A stretch of 64,000 bases of DNA from Azadirachta indica (taxonomy: Eukaryota > Streptophyta > Magnoliopsida > Sapindales > Meliaceae): contig CM040442.1 in NCBI GenBank assembly GCA_022749755.1, forward strand, positions 6,794,457 through 6,858,456. Direction: 5' to 3'. This document shows, in pieces, positions 1-12,310 of the stretch. Within the stretch, counting starts at the first letter, position 1, and every line of letters starts with the position of its first letter. A program made the translations under genes and the position numbers. A model generated the notes under the pieces. That model saw only the letters and a program-made list of their open reading frames with translations. It made no database searches and had not been told where the DNA came from.

Positions 1-374
1 CTATTCAGTTGACTAACAAGTCATATGAAATTTTGTGGAGAATTACATTATGGCAATTAAAACTTATTTTGTCTATCTCATTTAATGAAAAGTTTGGTCA
101 ACATTGTATCAATATTTTAAATATTTTAAAGGTTGCTCACCTAATCTTCTTTTAGGCTTGCTATCCTATCACTTTCCTGTACTTTTATAAATACTCCAAT
201 AGTCAATTTTTATAAATATTTTATACAATAAACTGATCTAAATTTATAGATATTCTACCAGTGGCAGTTGACAACAAGCTGTCGCCACCAGGTATCACAG
301 TTAACCACTGTCTGCCGCTAGTAACTTGCTCTAAATAAATTGCGATCAACATCATTAGACTCTGGATTTATCAT
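1..374. repeat. Upstream intergenic DNA with a diverged copy of the NBS-LRR promoter
   Basis: No gene is visible. Bases about 10-140 resemble bases about 1595-1725 just upstream of the first resistance gene: both carry a cat(a/g)tgaaat stretch, then gagaattac, then a cttatttgtc/tgtctcactt-like run and taatgaaaag. The left edge therefore looks like a second, older copy of the same promoter-proximal sequence. This suggests the NBS-LRR array continues to the left of the window. Indels are frequent, so the match is by eye only. Confidence 0.45.
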
Positions 375-660
375 TTTACACAATAGTATAGTTATTTTTG
401 AGGAAAAGACGATGAAAAAAAGGTTAAAAGTGATTAAAATGGTGGTAACTATCTTGTGGCACTGTAACATAAACTATAAGTGAAAGCACACTGTAAACAT
501 CACCAAAGTTGATGGAAGCCGATATATCCAACAATGATAGCTTTGTATTGCCACCAGCTGCTGGTGTGGTGGATTCATATGGTGACTGCTACTATTTTCA
601 CTACTTTTAACCTCTTTTTGTTACTTTCCTTTTTAGAATAATTATATCATCGTATATATT
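375..660. repeat. MITE-like inverted repeat about 290 bp
   Basis: The stretch around 405-455 (aaaaaaaggttaaaagtg and onward) reads back on the opposite strand around 579-625 (cacttttaacctctttttg). The complementarity continues less well out to about 375 and 660. The central part holds a short perfect palindrome, caccagctgctggtg (about 552-566). No coding potential is seen. It is most simply an old non-autonomous DNA transposon. No target-site duplication could be recognised. Confidence 0.45.
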
Positions 661-1954
661 CAGTAATTTTGAATCTAAATAATACTAATTATGATTATTT
701 TTAAAAATATTATCCATAGACCCTAGTGGCTGAAGAAACCAATTACTATGGTTATCAACTTGTTAGTTATTTAATTTTTTAAATAAAAAATAAAATAAAT
801 TTAAATTAGTTATTAATAAGCGATTTAAAATTGACACATGTTAGTGTAGTCAAATTACCTAAATACTCTAAACAAAATAATAACATTTTGTAACAGAAGT
901 AAGGGAACGATAGTTAAGAGATATTTGTCAAACTTTGAAGGGATAATTGGGTATTGGGCTTTAAAAAGGGGTAATGAACATTCTCCACATATATAGTTTT
1001 AAATAAATTAATTATGTTAGTAATAATATTAATTGATGAAAGAAAAAATTTACATATATATTATATTTTATTGGAGGATGGTACTGAAACAAAGTTACCT
1101 GAAATTTTTATAAGAATGTGAAAGAGGAGAGGAAAGGAAATGACACGTCAAACAATCTACAATAGCAAAATATCTAACTACTTTGCAATTTAACTTTGAA
1201 TTGAATTTTCGGTAATAATTATTTGCATCAACATGATTTAATTACTGTAGATAATTGCCATCAATTCATTGGCCTTTTACAATTACGCTGAAAAGTACGT
1301 CATGCATGAAAAATGACAAGTTTGAAGACTCTCCAGAAAAAGAGACAAAACTGAGGGACCGAAATTCATTTAAAGAAAGAGGGCAGTTAAGAATCTACCA
1401 TTATATTCCTTTTCGTCTGATTAATTATTAAAGCCAATTTGTTAATTGTTTATTACTTCTCACATATATGTGAAAGCACAGCTATTTAGTTTCACCACCG
1501 ACCTTAATTTTAAATTGCTGACATTAATTAATATTATTTAAAGAAAATGACACGTCACCTAATGTTCATGTTCGCTCATAACAAATATTTTTTCTTTTCA
1601 GTCATGTGAAATTACGTAGAGAATTACTACTATAACATTGTCGCAGTTAAAAACCATGTTGTCTCACTTAATGAAAAGGTTGGTCTATATATTAATTACA
1701 TTTTTAAGATATATATCAAAAGCACAATTAGGTGGGTTTGTTAACTTACAAATCACTCTCAATGGTTTGATTACTCTATATATTCTCCCTGAATATATAT
1801 CTCAAACTATTGCATGATTAAGCATTTAACACAGTAGCACGTACAAAATCTAAAAAATCATCTTCTGCAACTAGAGTTTCTCTTGATTAATAACCTTTCC
1901 ACTTATTCATGGTTTTTCTTCTTTCTTTTTGTTGAAATTAATCCTATAGAAACT
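661..1954. promoter_or_regulatory. Promoter and leader region of the first NBS-LRR gene
   Basis: About 1.3 kb of AT-rich DNA without an ORF. The last 150 bases (about 1800-1954) align with the bases upstream of the broken copy at 8440: both have atcttctctgcaa(a)ctagag-like text, then attaataac, then a run of ttttcttctttc directly before atgggtaat. The pyrimidine-rich tract just before the ATG is the probable 5' leader. A TATA box cannot be chosen with confidence because TATA strings are abundant here. Confidence 0.4.
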
Positions 1955-4660
1955 ATGGGTAATGTCCTCGGAATCCAAATCTCATGTGATGCCCTTATCT
2001 CTCGTTGCCTGAACTGCAGTTGCGAAAAAGCGGCATATGTAAGCCAGCTTGAAGACAATCTTGTTCACTTGGAAACTCAATTGCAAAAATTAATTGAAGT
2101 TAAGGAGGATCTGATGACGAGGGTTGTCAATGCTGAGCAACAACGTATGACGCGGCTGAACCAAGTGCAGGGATGGCTTTCAAGGGTGGAAGCTGCAAAA
2201 AGCAAAGTTGATGAATTGACAAGATGTGGCTCTAAAGAAAAAGAAAAATTATGTCTTGGAGGCTTTTGTTCCAAGAACTGCATGTCAAGCTGCATGTTTG
2301 GGAAAGAAGTGGCCAGAATGCTGGGAGACCTGGAGACTTTAATGGGTGAAAGTGCTTTTGAAGTGGTGGCTGAGAAGGTACCTGAGGCCGCAGTGGATGA
2401 GATAATCTGTGAGCCAGCAATAGTTGGCATGGAGTCTATATTTGAGGAAGTATGGAACTGCCTTGGACAAGAATCAGTTGGAATCATCGGCATATACGGC
2501 ATGGGGGGCGTGGGAAAAACTACCTTACTCTCCCAAATCAACAACAAGTTCCTAAATATGCCAAAAACTTTTGACGTTGTGATCTGGGTAGTGGTCTCCA
2601 AAGACGTGCAGCTAGAGAAGATTCAGGAAAAGATTGGGAGAAAGATAGGTTTATTTGATGAGTCTTGGAAAAATAAAAGTAGGGAAGATAAAGCTCTAGA
2701 CATCTTCAAAACTTTAAGCAGGAAAAAGTTTATATTGCTATTGGATGATATATGGGAGCGGGTTGATTTAATGAAAGTCGGTGTGCCTGTTCCTAACGCA
2801 AAGACAATATCCAAAGTAGTATTCACAACTCGATCTATTGACGTTTGCGGCCTCATGGAAGCTCACAAGAAGTTTAAAGTGATGTGTTTAAAAGATGAAG
2901 AGGCCTGGGAGTTATTCCGAAAGAAGGTTGGAGAGGACACCCTGAACTGTCATCCTGATATTCTCGAGCTTGCCAGAAATGTGGCCAAAGAATGTGATGG
3001 CTTGCCACTTGCAATTAAGACTATTGGTCGAGCTATGGCTTGTAAGAAGACACCTCAAGAATGGAGCTACGCAATTCAAATGTTGAAGATAAGGAGGTCA
3101 GGTGGTTCAGAATTTTTAGGTATGGAAAAAGAAGTATATGATCTTTTAAAATTTAGTTATGATAGTTTACCTAGTGAGAGAATTAGATCATGTCTATTAT
3201 ACTGTAGTTTATTTCCAGAAGATTATTCGATTCGGAAAGTTGAATTGATAGATTTTTGGATGGGTGAGGGACTTTTGGACGAAACTGATAGTAGTGGGAT
3301 ACAAAATCAAGGATTCCACATCATCGGTGTTCTTCTTCATGCATGTTTGTTAGAGGAAGAAGAAGAACACTTTGTAAAAATGCATGATGTGATTCGTGAT
3401 ATGGCTTTGTGGATAGCATGTGAAATTGAGAACAAGAAGGCAAATTTTTTGGTTCGTGCTGGTGCTGGATTAACTGAAGCATCCGAGATTAAAAAATGGG
3501 AACGAGTGAGAAGAGTGTCGTTGATGAAAAACCAAATTGAGAATCTACCAGAAATTCCCGAATGTCCTCATCTCCTAACTCTGTTTCTTCAAGATAATCA
3601 TTTAAAGATGATCCATAGTGACTTCTTCCAATTTATGGATTCTCTCAGAGTTTTAAGCTTGTCGCATAATAGTTCTCTAACTGAACTGCCATTAGGAATT
3701 TCAAGGCTGGTTTCACTACAATATCTTGATTTATCAAGGACGGGCATAAAAGAGTTGCCGAAAGAGTTGAGGTCCTTGGTGAATCTTGGATATTTGAACT
3801 TGGAGTTTACATTTGACCTTCATAGAATTCCACGGCAACTGATATCCAGTTTTAGTGAGTTACGTGTATTGAAAATGTACACTTGTGGCAGCTTAATTTG
3901 TAAGCAGGCATCAGAAGACAACATTTTATTTGATGGAGGTGTACTTTTGGTGGAGGAATTGCTTGGTTTGAAGCATTTAAATGTTTTGACCATCAATCTG
4001 AAAAGTTGCCTTGCTCTCCAAGGATTTTTGAGCTCCCATAAGTTCCAGAATTGTACTCAACGTCTATCCCTTCAACGCTTTGATGGTTTGAAATTGCTCG
4101 ATGTTTTACGTTTAGATGATTTGAAGCATCTTAACAGCCTACGTATTGAGGATTGTGAACTTTTGGAACAACTGAATATTGACTATACAGGTGAAATAGC
4201 AAAGGCACGACAACTTCACACTTTCCATAGCCTTGGCTCTGTTCTAATAGGCTGTTGCAGGAAGCTGAGGGACTTGACATGGCTTATTTTTGCTACAAAC
4301 CTCAAGACCCTTTATGTGGGAAATTGCTCTGACATGGAAGAAATAATCGGTGCTGAAAATTTTGATGAAGGTCTAGATTTTTTTACAGAACTCCAAAAAC
4401 TTCTTTTAGAAAGCCTACCAAATTTGAAATGTATCTATTGCAAAGCATTGCAATTCCCACAACTACGTGAAATTTTCGTATTGAATTGCCCGGAGCTTAA
4501 GAATCTTCCACTGCAATCTAACAGCACAGATAAACGTAAACTTCGTATCAGAGGGGAGGAAGATTGGTGGGAGAAACTGCAATGGGAGGATCAAGAAACT
4601 CAAAATGCCTTCCTTCCTTTATTCATGGAGATTGATGCGAATCAATTTCGGAGCGGATGA
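1955..4660 (+). CDS. CC-NBS-LRR disease resistance protein, RPS5/RPS2 type, intact
   Basis: Intracellular immune receptor of the coiled-coil NB-ARC LRR class, 901 aa in a single exon, about the length of Arabidopsis RPS5. The frame is open from 1883, but only through a TTG. The first ATG (1955) gives MGNVLG, a consensus N-myristoylation start like that of RPS5, so it is chosen. Order: CC domain about 20-130, ending in the family GGFCSKNC segment; NB-ARC with P-loop GMGGVGKTT (about 182-190); kinase-2 LLLDDIW (about 261-267); RNBS-B VVFTTRS; GLPL (about 349); RNBS-D CLLYCSLFPED; MHD as VKMHDVIRD (MHD 476-478); then LRRs to about 870 and a basic, Trp-rich tail (WWEKLQWED). All nucleotide-binding motifs look intact, so the protein may be functional. 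A Cys for palmitoylation next to the myristoyl Gly is absent; the first Cys is residue 11. The effector and guarded host protein cannot be read from sequence. Confidence 0.93.
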   Translation: MGNVLGIQISCDALISRCLNCSCEKAAYVSQLEDNLVHLETQLQKLIEVKEDLMTRVVNAEQQRMTRLNQVQGWLSRVEAAKSKVDELTRCGSKEKEKLCLGGFCSKNCMSSCMFGKEVARMLGDLETLMGESAFEVVAEKVPEAAVDEIICEPAIVGMESIFEEVWNCLGQESVGIIGIYGMGGVGKTTLLSQINNKFLNMPKTFDVVIWVVVSKDVQLEKIQEKIGRKIGLFDESWKNKSREDKALDIFKTLSRKKFILLLDDIWERVDLMKVGVPVPNAKTISKVVFTTRSIDVCGLMEAHKKFKVMCLKDEEAWELFRKKVGEDTLNCHPDILELARNVAKECDGLPLAIKTIGRAMACKKTPQEWSYAIQMLKIRRSGGSEFLGMEKEVYDLLKFSYDSLPSERIRSCLLYCSLFPEDYSIRKVELIDFWMGEGLLDETDSSGIQNQGFHIIGVLLHACLLEEEEEHFVKMHDVIRDMALWIACEIENKKANFLVRAGAGLTEASEIKKWERVRRVSLMKNQIENLPEIPECPHLLTLFLQDNHLKMIHSDFFQFMDSLRVLSLSHNSSLTELPLGISRLVSLQYLDLSRTGIKELPKELRSLVNLGYLNLEFTFDLHRIPRQLISSFSELRVLKMYTCGSLICKQASEDNILFDGGVLLVEELLGLKHLNVLTINLKSCLALQGFLSSHKFQNCTQRLSLQRFDGLKLLDVLRLDDLKHLNSLRIEDCELLEQLNIDYTGEIAKARQLHTFHSLGSVLIGCCRKLRDLTWLIFATNLKTLYVGNCSDMEEIIGAENFDEGLDFFTELQKLLLESLPNLKCIYCKALQFPQLREIFVLNCPELKNLPLQSNSTDKRKLRIRGEEDWWEKLQWEDQETQNAFLPLFMEIDANQFRSG

Positions 4661-4771
4661 TCAGCAGGGTTTGAATCGCCGTTCTGTTCCTCTATCGTTT
4701 TTTCCTATTGCAATTTATTTCAATTGTTGTTTCTTTTGTATTGTTATTTATGTTGCGGTTGTTAAATTAGT

Positions 4772-4777
4772 AATAAA
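4772..4777 (+). terminator. Likely polyadenylation signal of the first NBS-LRR gene
   Basis: AATAAA lies 112 bases after the stop codon. The whole 3' leader-like stretch (ATGATCAGCAGGGTTTGAAT through aataaagtatca) is repeated after the broken copy, with its own AATAAA at 11198. Conservation between paralogues supports a true 3' UTR. Confidence 0.6.
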
Positions 4778-4839
4778 GTATCAGTGTTGGAAATGTGAAT
4801 CTGGAATTAATCTGCTTTGCTTGACAGACAGTTAGGTTC

Positions 4840-7779
4840 CACCTGATTGAAATTTTTATTGGAAAATTCTACTTTCGTCCCTCATGCTTTTAAGAAATAT
4901 ACCCTTGAATTATCTTATTTCACTCTATATTTTTTAGAAAAAAAAAATTTCTAGTACAGCGATATTTGAAGAAACATTTCACTGTGATGCCCAATATAAT
5001 ATTTCAGAAAATGTACACTTTACTCAACTTGTTTTTCTCTATTCCAAAAAATCATGTCATAATTTACTTCAATCAGGTCCTACTACTATAAAGTCACTTT
5101 AAATTCACTATTGACCAAAACTTTGCTAATCATACTATCAATCTATTAAATGAGATATAGTAAATGATATTATCAACCCCTTATACTCTATCATGTATTA
5201 TATTATAATTAATAAATTTTGTAAGTACATTATAATATTTAACTTTTTTATTTTATGGGAAGTTAGACAATATATAATTTAGGGATTGTTTGTTTTTCTT
5301 ATTGAAGTCTAAATATAATTTTTCAAATGTTTAAGAACCATTTGATTTTTAACTTATATTTGAATATTTGTTAAAAATATTTTAATATAATTAACTTAAA
5401 AATTTTGACTTAAATCTAAATGAACAAATATTTGAATAATTTAATATTTTTATTTTTCAAAAATATTCCTACTTTATTAGTTTATTTACTAACGAGCAAA
5501 ATAAAACTCTAGTTAACTATTTTTACATATTTTTTCTCTATTATATATTTTCCCTAATTATTTTCTAAATCTTAGTTATTTTATACTTTAATTATTACAA
5601 TAAATTTGTATATTTACATAATTACAACTATATTACAATATAACTTATTATTTTTATTTAATTTTTATTTATCTTTTTATCATTGATTAGAAATTATTTT
5701 TTAAAAAAAAAACATATATCAAACAAATAAATAATATACATACTAATATAATTTATTAATTTTTTATTTATTATTTGTTAATATAATTAAAATTATTAAA
5801 ACATAATTTTTTTGTTTAAAAGAATATATATGTCAAAATATCAATTTTCAAACTTTTTTATTTTCTTAAAATAAATAACTTAATACTGATTTTTACATGT
5901 TTTAAAATAATAAATAAATATATGATTTAAATTTAAATTTCAATTAGATTCAGATTTTAGTCATATTCAGAGTTCATAGAAAGAAAATAAACGCTAGCTT
6001 AGTCGTGCATTCATGACAAAGAGTAGTTAAAGAGCCAATATCCATACTAGAATTTTATTCTAGCAATCATACTTATTTTAGTATTCGATGAAACGTAGTA
6101 CAAAAAAATTTTTAAATAAAAAATATATATTTTATACATATTTTTATACCAACTTATCCATTTTTGCTTAAAATCTAAATTAAAAAAATACTAATTTATG
6201 AACTTAAATTTTAAGAGTATAAACATGAGTTTGATTTTCGTACTGTATACTTAAAAATAGGAGAAAGACCTTTCTTAGATACTAATTTATGAGCTTTATT
6301 CAATTATAAAGCAATCAATGCACATAAACATACTAGTGTAACCAAACAATCTCTCTTGGAGACCAAAGTTGAAGCCTTGTTAACAGAAGTAAGTTTCAGA
6401 AGCTTTCCTTAAATCTAATGAAAATAGCAAAGATTTGTAATTCAAGACTAATTTTTAATATATCAAATAAAGTACATTTGAAAAAAAAATCCAAGAATTT
6501 TTTTCTTTTTTTTTTCCCTATTTCTCTGTTCTTCCTTCATTTCCTTAACCTGCAACGCCAAAAGATTTTCATAGCCTTCAAACTTCGCAAAAATTAACAT
6601 TATTATTGATTTCAATTTTCAGATCATATAAATATGTATATATTATTTTGCACCTTTTATATTAAATATTTTATATTTACCAACCAATTAAGAGTTAAAC
6701 GTGATCAGACATTTTTTTTATCATGCGTCATATATATACATATATATATATATATATTAAATGAGCAAATGAATGAAGTGGATATTTATATGATCATGTT
6801 TATTTTAAGGAAATTGATAAATAGAAGTTTTTCTCACTTTATTTAGTCAAGTGTGAATCCTAAATCTTTTATATTATGTTAAATAATTTTATTAATTAAA
6901 TCAACTAAACTTCACAATTGATAATTTATGTTTATTATTCAAATTTTTTTTACTTGTACTTGACAAAAAATTAAATTTATTAAATGCAAGGTCAACATCA
7001 ACTGCGAAATATGTTCTTATAATTATCAGCAACATAATTTTTGGTGTAGATATTGATTGCAAACTTAAATATATATTAGATAAAAAATTAATATGGCACA
7101 ATTAGGTCCAAAAGGAGTTGGAATATTTGGATTATAATACAATTAATATGTATAGATCATAACTTGACATAGCTATTATGAAACACTTTGTCAAACGTTG
7201 AATTATTCAGTTTTTTGACATAAAAATTAAGTTAGATGTCTTTTAGACAAAATCAGATACAGCTTTTTTCAAAAAAGAAATTTTTTCCAGGATATAATCT
7301 GAATATGCTAATATATTATTAAAGGAAACAAGTACAATGAAAGAATTATGAGAACAACCGATCCAAAATTGGAAGTACCTGAAGCATTAAGAATCAAATA
7401 TCTAGAAATGACTTGAGGATATTCACACCACCAAGTAAACAAATTCCTCGATATTGCTAACAGTCAAAAAAGTATTTTTTTATTGATCGAAAGACTAAAT
7501 AACAAATTAAGAACATAAACATACTGCATTAAATGAACACAAATTCAACTAAGTAAAATAAAATATATATAATAAAAAAATAAAACTGCAAGGAATCTAG
7601 CCGTCAAATATGACTATAGCTACATTGACAAATATCAACAAGCTTGTTAACATGATTTAACCCCTATTTTACTCAACTGCTTCTGAAATATTAGTCTCTT
7701 CCTCAAATTTTCTCTCCCAATAATAATCTCAACAGGATTTTGTGTTTTTCCTTCATAATCATTAGTACGGTTCTTCCTT
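4840..7779. other. Spacer of the first duplicated unit, with a 1.1-kb extra insert
   Basis: No gene. The ends of this spacer match the spacer at 11200-13283: the post-gene piece 4840-5060 matches 11250-11440, and 6190-7779 matches 11455-13265. Examples are ctaatttatgaacttaaattt at about 6190 and 11460, and gctacattgacaaatatcaa at about 7620 and 13140. Between 5060 and 6190 this copy carries about 1.1 kb that the other lacks. The short ORFs at 6634 and 6901 are AT-rich and have no recognisable motif. Confidence 0.6.
5279..5999. mobile_element. Possible hAT-type MITE inside the extra insert
   Basis: The left edge reads agggattgtttgtttttctta. The right edge (aagaaaataaacgctagct) is roughly its reverse complement. 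The AT-rich interior without ORFs and the absence of this segment from the paralogous spacer at 11.4 kb fit an insertion. The inverted ends are imperfect and no clear 8-bp target duplication was found, so this call is tentative. Confidence 0.3.
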
Positions 7780-7925
7780 GTAACATCTGCTGAATCTCAA
7801 ACTCATGTGATGCCATTGATTCATTACCAAGAATGCATGGTCAGGAAAACATATTACCTGCTTGAGCTGGAAGATAATCTTGCTCCCTTGGAGACTCAAT
7901 CCCAAAAATTAATCGGAATTGTTTG
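7780..7925 (+). pseudogene. NBS-LRR N-terminal relic (paralogue of the 13284 gene)
   Basis: This stretch aligns with the first 150 bases of the gene at 13284. Shared strings include gtaa(c/t)atctgctcaatctca-like text, tcatgtgatgccat, gaatgc(a/g)tggtcaggaaaac, cttgagct(g/c)gaagataatcttgct and gagactcaatcccaaaaatt. The start codon region is degraded (no ATG before gtaacatctgct). The coding sequence breaks off after the codons for QKLI at tgtttgataa. Its 150-bp upstream region is conserved too. It is the stump of a second gene-3-type copy, lost when the unit was truncated. Confidence 0.8.
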
Positions 7926-8439
7926 ATAATTGATATAGATATAAAAACTTAGTTAGTATAAACAAACTTGATTGTTTAATTAATTTGTATGGACAATATT
8001 ACTATATTGTAGTAACTTCTCAATTAAGGCACATTCAAGTCAAACTAATCTGAACTGCCTAGTAGTTTCGTTGAGAAGAAGTTGAAAATACATATAAATT
8101 AACTTGCAAGACATTTAATTGACTAATTATTTTATATGAAGTAAATATATATTTGCATTTTACGCTAATATGATTTGATTAAACAATATAATATATCGTG
8201 CTAGTTAATCGTTTCAGAAATTTGAAATTCATATATGCTTGGTTCAGTAACCAGAAAAGAACCCAAAAATAGGAGGTATTTATCATTCCCATGTAGAGAC
8301 ATAATAAGCTATTAAAACATTGTAACATAAGAATTAAAGCATCTTCTCTTCTGCAAACTAGAGACTTTTTCTTCATTAATAACTCAATCATTCTCATAAT
8401 TTTCTTCCTTCTTTTTTTTTTTTAAATTTTATCCTAAAT

Positions 8440-11065
8440 ATGGGTAATCTTTTTGGTATCCAAATCTCATGTGATGCGCTCATCTCGGGTTGCCTAAATT
8501 GCACTCGCAAAAAAGCAGCATATGTGAGCCATCCTGAGGACAATCTAGTTGCCTTGCAAACTCAATTGCAAAAATTAATTGAGGTTAAGGACGATCTAAC
8601 GAGCACGTATGAAGCAGCTGAACCAAGTGCAGGGATTGCTTTCAAGGGTGGAAACTGCAGAAACTAGAGTTGATGAATTGATAGGAGACAGCTCTCAAGA
8701 AGAAGAGAAATTATGTCTTGGAGGCTTTTGTTCAAAGAACTCTATGTCGACCTACTAGTTTGGAAAAGAAGTGGCCAAAATGCTAAACGATATTGAGACT
8801 TTAATGGGTGAGAGTGCTTTTGAGGTGGCGGCTGAGAAGGTACCTGAGGTTGCAGTGGATTACATAATCTGTGAGCCAGCAATAGTTGGCATGGAGTCAA
8901 TATTTGAGGAAGTATATATGGACCTGCCTTGGACAAGAATCAGTCGGAATCATTGGCATATACGGCATGGGGGGAGTTGGAAAAACTATCCTACTCTCCC
9001 AAATCAACAAGAAGTTCCTAAATATGCCAAAAACTTTCGACGTTGTGATCTGGGTAGTGGTCTCCAGAGACTTGCAGCTAGAGAATATTCAGGAAAACAT
9101 TGGGATAATGATAGGTTTATTTGACGAGTCTTGGAAAAATAAAAGTGGGGAAGAAAAAGCTTTGGACGTCTTCAAGATTTTAAGCAAGAAGAAGCTTATA
9201 CTGCTATTGGATGATGTATGGGAGCGGGTTGATTTAATGAAAGTCGGTGTGCCTATTCGTAGCACAAGGATAACATCCAAAGTAGTATTCACAACTCGAT
9301 CTACTGATGTTTGTGGCCGCAGGGAAGCTCACAATAATTTTAAACTGAACTGTCTAAAAGATAAAGAAGCCTGGGAATTATTCCGAAAGAAGGTTAGAGA
9401 AGACACCCTGAACTGTCATCCTGATATTCTGGAGCATGCCAGGACTGTGACCAAAGAATGTGAAGGCTTGCCTCTTGCACTCAGGACTATTGGTCGAGCT
9501 GTGGCGTGTAATAAGACGCCTCAAGAATGGAGCTCCGCAATTCAAGTGCTGAAGATGAGGAGGTCAGGCGGTTCAGAATTTTTAGGTATGGAAAAAGAAG
9601 TACATGATCTTTTAAAATTTAGTTATGATAGTTTACCTAGTGACAGAATTAGATCGTGTCTACTATACTGTAGTTTATTTCCAGAAGACTTTTTGATTGA
9701 GAAAGTTGGATTGATAGATTTTTGGATGGGTGAGGGACTTTTGGATGAAACTGATAATAGTGAGATACAAAATCAAGGATTCTACATCATCGGTGTTCTT
9801 CTTCATGCATGTTTATTAGAAGAAACAGAGGAAGATCACGTTAAAATGCATGATGTGATTCGTGATATGGCTTTGTGGATAGCATGTGAAATTGAGAATG
9901 AGAAGGAAAAATTTTTGGTTCGTGCTGGTGCTGGATTAACTAAAACACCCGAGATTGAAAAATAGGAACGTGTTAGAAGAGTGTCGTTGATGAAAAACCA
10001 AATTGAGAATCCATCGGAAATTTCTGAATGTCCTCATCTGCTAACTCTGTTTCTTCAAAATAATCATTTAAAGAGGATCAACAGTGACTTCTTCCAATTT
10101 ATGGACTCTCTCAGAACTTTAAACTTGTTGGAAAATTATTCTCTAACTGAACTGCCATTAGGAATTTCAAAGTTGATTTTACTACAATATCTTGATTTAT
10201 CAAGCCCGGGCATAAAAGAATTGCCCAAAGAGTTGAAGTCTTTGGTGAATCTTAGATATTTGAACGTGGAGTTTACATTTGGCCTTCATATAATTCCACG
10301 GCGACTGATATCCAGTTTTACTAAGTTGTGTTTTGAGAATGTATAATTGTGGCAGCTTAATTTGTAGGAAGGCATCAAAAGACAACATTTTATTTGACGG
10401 AGGTGAACTTTTGGTGGAGGAATTGCTTGGTTTGAAACATTTAAATGTTTTGACCATTAAACTGAAAAGTTTCCAGGCTCTCCAAGGATTTTTGAGATCC
10501 CGTAAGTTCCAGAATTGTACTCACTGTGTATCCCTTGAACGCTTTGATGGTTTGAAATTGCTCGATCTTTTATGTTTAGATCATTTGAAGCATCTGAACA
10601 GCCTATGTATTGTGAACTGTGAACCTTTTGAGGAACTGAAGATTGACTATACAGGTGAACTACGAAAGGCACGACAAGTTCCTGCTTTCCATAGCTTTGC
10701 CTTTGTTGAAATATCGTTTTGCCGGAAACTGAGGGATTTGACGTGGCTTGTGTTTGCTCCAAACCTTAAGCGACTTTATACAACAAATTGCTCTTATATG
10801 GAAGAGATAATCAGTGTTGAAAAATTGGGTGGAGGTATAGATTTTTTTTACAGAACTCCGGTATCTTCATTTAGAAAAGCTACCAAATTTGAAGTGCAAT
10901 GCGTTGATTTGTGGGAAGCTTCCACTTGACTCTAACCGAACAAATCAACGTAAAATTCGTATCAGAGCAGATGAAGATTGGTGGAAGAAGCTGCAATGGG
11001 AGGATCAAGACTCTCAAAATACCTTCCTTTCTTTCATCGAGATTGATGTGAATCGGCGCAGATGA
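8440..11065 (+). pseudogene. CC-NBS-LRR pseudogene, close paralogue of the 1955 gene
   Basis: Aligns end to end with the intact gene at 1955 but has at least six lesions. There is a deletion of about 23 bases plus frameshift near 8605; a TAG at 8756-8758 just after the CC domain; a 4-base insertion near 8912 before the NB domain; TGG to TAG at 9963-9965 between MHD and the LRRs; a 2-base loss near 10330; and an extra T in the run near 10848, followed by an LRR deletion. The P-loop survives as GMGGVGKTI, with the second Thr changed. RNBS-A, kinase-2 LLLDDVW, GLPL and VKMHDVIRD are still readable. The 1080-base open stretch 8886-9965 could encode an NB-ARC fragment, but it has no sensible start. 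The start MGNLFGIQISC and the 3' UTR match the intact gene. Confidence 0.93.
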
Positions 11066-11197
11066 AGATTTTGGAGCTGATGATCAGCAGGGTTTGAATC
11101 GTTGTTCTGTTCCTCTGTATCGTTATTACTCCTCTTGCATTTTATTTCAATTGTTGTTTCTGTGTATTGTTACTTATGTTGCAGTTGTTTAATTAGC

Positions 11198-11203
11198 AAT
11201 AAA
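11198..11203 (+). terminator. Conserved polyadenylation signal after the NBS-LRR pseudogene
   Basis: AATAAA lies in the same context (aataaagtatcaa) as the signal after the intact gene. It marks the end of the duplicated 3' UTR. Confidence 0.5.
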
Positions 11204-12274
11204 GTATCAACTTTGGAAATGTGAATCTGGAACTAGTCTTCTTTGCTTTACAGTTAGCTAGGTTCCATCTGATTAAAATATATTTATTGGGAAATTTTAC
11301 TTTTTCCCCCTAATGTTTCAAGAAATATACACTGTCATCTTATTTCTCTCTATTTTAAAAGAAAAATTCCTAGGACAGCAATATTTGAAGAAAAATTTCA
11401 CTTTAATCAACTTCGACTTGTTTCACTCTGTTACAAAAAAACCTAAGTTAGAAAGAAATACTAATTTATGAACTTAAATTTTAAAAGTATATAAATGAGT
11501 TTCATCTTCATATTATACACCCAAAAATAAAAGAGAAGAAAGACTTTCATGATTAAGATACTAATTTATGAGATTTATTTAATTATAAAGCAATCAATGC
11601 ACGAAACATATTAGGGTATCCAACCAAGCTCTCTTATAAACATAAACATTATAGCTTTGTTAATAGATGTAGGCTTCAGAATGAAAATAGTAGTGATTTC
11701 TCATTTTTTCGTATTTTTTAACAAGTCAAATAAAATGAAATATTGTAAAAATTCAAAGTTAAATTTTTAATTTCATTTCCCTATTTCAAACTTTAAAATT
11801 TACATAAAAACTAACACTGTTATTAATTTAAATTTTCAGAAAATCCTACAGCGTTTAAATTAGTATTATACGTTTACCTGCCCAATTAAAAATTAAACAT
11901 GATTAGATGTCCTAATCAGAGGAAAGCTAAGACAATTTGGTAATTAACAACAATAAGAACATAATTTTCCTTGTAGCTGACCAATTATTAAATTATAAGT
12001 TGCAGAAAATTATAAATGATGTTTTTAATTAACAACTTGCAATAAAATAGTTTTAGGAACTCTCAAGATTACAGGAAGGTTGGTTTACATACCACTTTTG
12101 CAATTAATTAATGCAGTAATCATTTATAATAAATAATAATTGATGTTGATGCAAATTATTTATTTCTCTATAAATAAGTTCACGTCCAATCTGAATTGGA
12201 TAGAATTTAGATATTGGATTACTATTTGAGATTAGTTGACACAATTCTTTTTAATCACACATCACATACATACA

Positions 12275-12310
<36 letters not shown>

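Noticed and set aside
1883..1954. 24-residue hydrophobic N-terminal extension of the first NBS-LRR (looks like a signal peptide)
   Set aside because: It begins with TTG, is not conserved in the paralogue at 8440, and would bury the MGN myristoylation start. It is pyrimidine-rich leader read as Phe and Leu.
2077..2601. 174-codon open frame antisense to the NB-ARC region
   Set aside because: The same antisense openings recur over every NB-ARC copy (2623, 9089, 13939) because of the coding strand's codon pattern. No motif and no independent start context.
6634..7101. Small open frames in the first NBS-LRR spacer
   Set aside because: AT-rich, Ile/Phe/Tyr-rich strings. The paralogous spacer at about 11.8-12.7 kb does not keep them open.
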